A stretch of DNA of 64,000 bases. Source: Aptenodytes patagonicus. Its lineage: Eukaryota; Chordata; Aves; Sphenisciformes; Spheniscidae. Position numbers and translations under genes: made by a program. Under the pieces are notes generated by a model. It was not told the origin of the DNA. It made no database searches and saw nothing but the letters and a program-made list of their open reading frames with translations. Every line of letters starts with the position of its first letter. Positions within the stretch are counted from its first letter, which is position 1. Below, in pieces: positions 59,026 through 64,000 of this stretch. The DNA lies in contig NC_134982.1 of the NCBI RefSeq assembly GCF_965638725.1, forward strand, positions 5,390,126-5,454,125, read 5' to 3'.

Positions 59026-60689
59026 GCTTGTCAAGAAGAAACAGTGGTTATTAAATGAAAGCATGCTGATGTTGTTTGCCCTTTTTGGATCAGACAGGGA
59101 GACGACAATAACCTTATTTATTACTTGTGTACAGCTCTAACTTTCCTCGGTCCTTCTATATGTGATTTATTTGCATGCCATTAAATCCAACTTCCCTTTT
59201 CAGAGACTTACTGAAGTCCATTAATTGCAGGGGAAGCAGTTTTAACACAAAGGAAGAGAATGGATCTAGGAAATACAACTGCCTGGCTTTGATGGAGGAA
59301 TTTCTTCAAATTAATAAAGACCAAATAGGTAAGGCAGGCAGAGCAGCAAGGAGACCACTGCAGGCATGGTGCAGCAGCAGAGAGCCTCAGTATGTGTCCC
59401 CCTTGTGCCATTGAAGGGCTGATGGAGCACTGCGCTTTTACAGGTCTCTCCCTGCCTGTTTGATGCGTTTAGCTGCAGTGGAAAAGCTTGCAGAGGCCAT
59501 GAAGAAACCATGCTGCATTAAAATGACACAAGAGTGGCTTGCAGCTGAGAGCAGCTCAGCACAGCTTCTCCAAGTCCGGATGGGGAGTCCCTTCTGCTGA
59601 TGGGTCCCGTGGCCCTGGGCACAGGTAGCGAGATGAGAGATGGAGCTGGGTTTTGCTTTGCAAAACTTCACTGCTTGGAGTTTGGTTTTGAGAAACAGCA
59701 TCAAGTGGTGGGTCAGACTGAGCTCCTGTTTAATCCGCAGCCTCGAGTTTAATAATAGCTTTGCATGTGTCTCATAGTGCCTTTTGCTTGAGCAGTGTAA
59801 AACATTTTTATATATATTAACAAATGCGGCTACCCAGAACCCCCGGAGGTGAAAAACATGATCCCTATTTCTAGTGAGTGAAACTAAGCAATCCCATTGA
59901 TTTTGTATCATGATTTCTCTTGAGTTTTAGTGGGGAGGCACGCACTGTATCTGAAGGCAGACTTTCTGTATTATACCAGTAGTATCTATATGGGCATTTG
60001 AGGTAGAGTGTTTAATTCCCCAAATAATCTTTCCTTTCCTAATTAGTGAATCTGAAGACACAAAGAGTAATTGAAGGTCCATTCAATTGGTCCTAGGGGA
60101 GCATCGCCATCATAGCAGGGGGACACTGACATGAGATGGTAGCACAGGGACCAGGGAATAAATGAGGGATTTGATTCACAGAGGAGAACAACACTGCAGA
60201 CCTTCAGCATCCCTGATGTTCATTCTACATAGCGCAAGGAACAGCCATTAATAATTATTTTAATGACCTGATCCTCAAGTACACTAAATAAAATATAGCG
60301 CAAAGGAGGAAAAGGGAAGATATTTACCCTTCCCGTCCTAGGCACCTAGAACCTGTAGCTCGACCTGCATATTGCTGATTACATAGCAGACTGCTAAATG
60401 TGTCTTGGTTGTTGCATGGTTTTTGAAATCAGAACATCTACCTCATCAGTTTTGCTTTGTAAAAATAATATTAACAAAAAAAACCCAACCCAAAACATAG
60501 GGCATAAGTCCCTGCTTGTGTTGACAGGGAGGAATTTAGGGTAGGTGAGGAAACGTCTAAATATTGGCCCATCTGACTTCTGGAACGTGTTTAATAAATC
60601 AATTTTTCATGGTGGCACGGTCCGGTGTCCACTAAAGCCTTGACTGAATTTCTATTGACTGCAGTGTGCTTTGGATTGGGCCTTAAATG

Positions 60690-60710
60690 AATAAAATAAA
60701 ATAAAATAAA
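60690..60710 (+). repeat. AAATA pentanucleotide microsatellite
   Basis: Four tandem units of ATAAA (60691-60710). Simple intronic repeat. Confidence 0.9.
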
Positions 60711-63700
60711 CATCTACTTCATCAGCTTGATGCATGTATATTTAGTTGAAAGATTTCCACTAAATGGAGGGAGAGTTGTGAAGCTAAATCTCCAGGCGTG
60801 ACATCAAAGATTTGGCTAGAGAAACATATTTATTAAGGCTAAGCAGGACTTTAGTGAATGCAGTTTAAAAATAAAAGCATGGGTCTTGAAATGCAGTGCC
60901 AGCTCTCTGTTAATTCCCTCCTCCCTCATCACATATATTTTCCTTTAAGGAAAAACAAAAGCTCGCAGACCGCTTGTGTGGCACATTATTTGCCGCCTGC
61001 AAATAGAAACAGGCACGTTACAGGCCTCCAAAAAATACAGTTTGTAACTGTAAGACCAATTGACCCTCAACTGCGGTGGCACTTTGTGGTCCTCACATGC
61101 AAACAATCATCTATTGATTCCCAAGGCCTCCAGCTTCAAACCCACTCTTGTTTTCAAGAGGCTTCCAGTTGCAGGCAAGACACTGTCCTTGCTAATTCCC
61201 CCTGCCCGGAGGCTGCTCAGTATTTCTGCTGCTCGCTTGAAGTGTTATCAAAATAACGACGGCTTGCAAAGCAGAATTATTGAATGTTAGTTTTTCACTG
61301 TTTTGGAGTAGAGGCAATGAACTCATAGTCATACAAATGGGCTTTTATTACCACCCTCTTTGCACATCTGCCAGAAAGAATATTGAGGAATATGATATGG
61401 GGAATATACAGCACCAGGAGGGGGGATGGAGTAGATCAGCCACCACTGCAATGTTTCCCAGGGCAAATTTCAGTGACTCAAAGGCCATCGAGGAAAGCTG
61501 CTTAAGCCTCTGTGTTCTCTATAAGCACATTACTATATGTATGCCACAAACAAATCCGCTTTACGGACTACAGGGAAGACGGGGAAGGATCCTACAGAAT
61601 GAGACTCAAAGAGGAAATGCTCTCAAACCATATCTCAGATCTTCATCACGACAGCAACAATTTGCATTTCCATTGCTCTCTTCATTTTAAAGTTGCAAAT
61701 ACTCAGATCCCTTCGGTATACCACCAAGGTGTAGGTGTGAGGTACACAACAGTTGTGCAGCACACACAACACTGCTAAACTAGCAGTTTGGGACAGGCTG
61801 CGATCGTAATATGTTGGCTTGGAGAAGGTGGCTTAGGCTGTGATGGGCAGGGATAAAGCTGCTGGCTGCACTCCCTCCTGGCCAAGGCAGCAACTCATCT
61901 AGTGCCGGCAGAAAGGATTTGTGCTTTTGCTGGTACGTTTATGTAGATTATTATCAACTAACTGAAAGTGCCTGAACGTTAGATGGGCGCGATCAGAGCT
62001 TGTGACTCAGGGTTTGGAGATTCCATTGACTCCTCTCCATGGACTGTAATTACTGACCTATCCACTTGTCATTAGCCTCTCTCATCCCAAAGGAAGCAGT
62101 CCTTAATCTCTACTACTGAATGAGACCTCGATGGAAAATGGTGCATTACTCCTAGCGTGAGTCATTGTGGCAATCTAGAGCATTGACTTGGCACGGACTC
62201 TGGGGAAGATGCAGCATCTACTGAATCTCTAACAATTCAAGTCACAACCTTCACTCCCTTGTGGCATTTTTTCCAGGTAATTATGGGGCTTCACTTTACT
62301 AAGCATGTGATAAATTAAACACACAGAAAAAAAAAAAAAAAAGAAGAACCTGGGTTTGAATAGAAGAGTTAATAGGTGATCACTGAAGGAGAGAACCTCA
62401 TGGGCTAGGAAATATTAATTACTGCTTAGGGACCTGAACTTCCTAACTGTTAAATATCTCCCAGTAGATACAATTAATGTTTTTGGTAGAAAATGGCAGC
62501 CCTTACTTTCCCCTGGAAGAGGCATCCAACAAACTCACAAGAACAACAGATAACACAGTCTAAAGCAGACGAGCTGTGGCTACACGCAAAGAAAGAGCCA
62601 CAAGAGAATTTGCTTGTTTGTTTGACTGAATGTTACTGTATTAAAAACAACTGGACAAAGATTGCAAGGGAAGGCTGGGTGGTAATCTGAGCGTCCTATT
62701 CTGACCAGCATGCAGATAGACCACGGAAAGAGATAAGCCACACAAACGAATACTGCCAGCTACTGCAGCTTTAACCTCTTGTAATTTTACTGCACTACAT
62801 TTTTCTTAAAAGTGGAAACTTCTTGAAGTGAGTGGTGAATGCATGTCAGATGTCTCTACAAAAAACCAAAAAGAGTTACGTGTGATGGGGATGAGAAAAA
62901 ACATTTACTGCACCCTGGAAATACATGAAATAACAAGTTGAATACAATGGAAACTGCCTTTTTCATATTTGTAAATATTGAAAAAACCTGAGTCATTCCC
63001 CAAATTGCTGGTGCCTGAGAGTGTTAGAAGCATTTGGGGTGTTACGGCATTGTTAGGACATTGGGATCAATGTCTTCAGATGATAATTCAAGAGAAGGAG
63101 GAGGCCTCAGTGAAGTGCTTTACTGGGAGGCTGTGGAAGAAATCAGCTCTCCCTGCAGCAACCCTGAAGGTCTATCTTTATGGGGTTCCGACAGCCCCTA
63201 TAGTCTCCTATAGGAGGGGAGCAGCACAACAGAGCCTGCAGTATAGACCTTCTCCCCTGCATGCCCGGTGTGCTCTGTGTATCATCATGTTGGCACTTCT
63301 GCATTCAGGAAGAGACAGAGGTGTTGGGGACGTATTAGTGGAAAGGCTGGTGGTGTAAGGAGATATTGTTGATTGCACTCATAAATAAGCACAACAAAAG
63401 TCTCTCACAAAATCAGTTTACGAGGGTCAGAAAGTTGGAAAAGCTGTCTATGAGGGACCAGATCCTAAGTTAGACAAAATGGAGTTTGTGCTGTTTAAGC
63501 TGCATGGGCTTACAGAGAAAGTACTTACGGACTGCTTTTGAGCTCAGCAGCTCAAAAAATGGGCTTTCACAGATTTTGAGTGATGCACAGGCTAGTCTTC
63601 TCCAGTATGACAGATACCACCCCCATGAACTAAAATGTAGTTAAAAAACTCTTAGGTGAACACCTTATTACTTTCTCCCAAAGACTTTCCAGGGACTATC

Positions 63701-64000
63701 CTTATCCTCCAGCCTGGATTTTGTTCCTTACAGTAAAATCACACTCCAGGACTGACTTGGTCTGTGTTCATCTCCAAGGGGAGCAATTACTGAGGCTTTC
63801 AGTTCATTTCCCACATTTCACATCCCCTTGCTCTTTTACCCTATAGGAAATAAGGTAGAGAAGGGAGGCTGCGACCAGCGTTACACATTGCTAAGGATAA
63901 ACCAGCTTCCAGTCTACAGAAAAGTTACTTTCCCCTAAGAACAGCTTTCTCACTCTGTATCATTCCTGCAATCGTTGACTGACTTGTGTTGACGGGCTAT

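Larger units (their letters stand above)
39664..64000 (-). other. SETBP1: SETBP1 intron upstream of the penultimate exon (partial, runs off the window)
   Basis: After the acceptor at 39664-39665 no further SETBP1 exon was recognised up to the window edge. In other vertebrates a very large exon encoding the first two AT-hooks and the degron region precedes this intron; no frame of that length or content exists here, so the intron is at least 24.3 kb. It contains the nested CR1 at 40.9-43.2 kb, several MIR-like remnants, a decayed LTR end at 55.0 kb, an AAATA microsatellite at 60.69 kb and a CA/CG repeat at 57.65 kb. The stretches between these (about 46.1-54.8, 55.05-57.2, 59.03-60.6 and 60.75-64.0 kb) show only short chance frames. 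Confidence 0.75.

Noticed and set aside
59438..59911. 157-codon minus-strand frame
   Set aside because: No motif, no splice borders, not proline/basic-rich like SETBP1; treated as chance.
60858..61256. 132-codon plus-strand frame
   Set aside because: No recognisable domain and no supporting signals; the segment might be conserved noncoding DNA but that cannot be judged from one sequence.
62978..63358. 126-codon plus-strand frame
   Set aside because: Peptide unlike any family I recognise and without gene context.

Overview
The window looks like a stretch of bird genomic DNA, probably from an assembled chromosome. The organism call rests on three things seen in the sequence: CR1 retrotransposons whose 3' ends carry tandem ATTCTATG-type octamers, an ERV-type solo LTR of a kind common in birds, and a vertebrate gene structure with long introns. 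No bacterial-style operons, rRNA, tRNA or CRISPR arrays are present. Long open frames are scarce and most are chance frames or repeat shadows.

The only protein-coding gene I can support is SETBP1 (SET binding protein 1), on the minus strand. Its terminal coding exon (33340-33896) encodes the last AT-hook (core RRGRPRK), the SETBP1 C-terminal proline block and the C-terminal tail with an in-frame TAA. A second, short exon (39496-39663, 168 nt) lies 5.6 kb upstream. It has a strong acceptor and donor, and its split codon (G|CC = Ala) joins in phase to the terminal exon. The 3' UTR appears to run about 5 kb further, to near 28.33 kb, where an ATTAAA signal on the minus strand is followed by GT- and T-rich sequence. 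Everything from 39664 to 64000 is therefore best read as the intron upstream of the penultimate exon; the large central SETBP1 exon with the first two AT-hooks is not in the window. Positions 1 to about 28.3 kb are intergenic DNA downstream of SETBP1.

Repeats, left to right: an ancient, heavily decayed CR1-like LINE (about 11.38-12.28 kb, plus strand); a CR1 3'-end stub (about 20.99-21.07 kb, plus); a complete solo LTR with TG...CA ends and a 5-bp target duplication GCCAA (24374-24939); a MIR/CORE-SINE-like remnant in the last SETBP1 intron (about 34.61-34.72 kb); a possible trace of a Ty3/Gypsy integrase (about 37.05-37.25 kb); an old CR1 with a younger CR1 nested inside it (about 40.91-43.24 kb, minus); further MIR-like remnants (about 43.93, 46.02 and 58.93 kb); and a decayed LTR 3' portion ending at 55042. 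Two copies of an unidentified sequence of about 110 bp (about 40.75 and 44.47 kb) flank the nested CR1.

I found no operon-like or defence-like novel system. The most useful results are the recovery of the short SETBP1 exon, the extent of the 3' UTR, the nested CR1 structure, the duplicated 110-bp unit, and a perfect 26-bp palindrome at 27221-27246.
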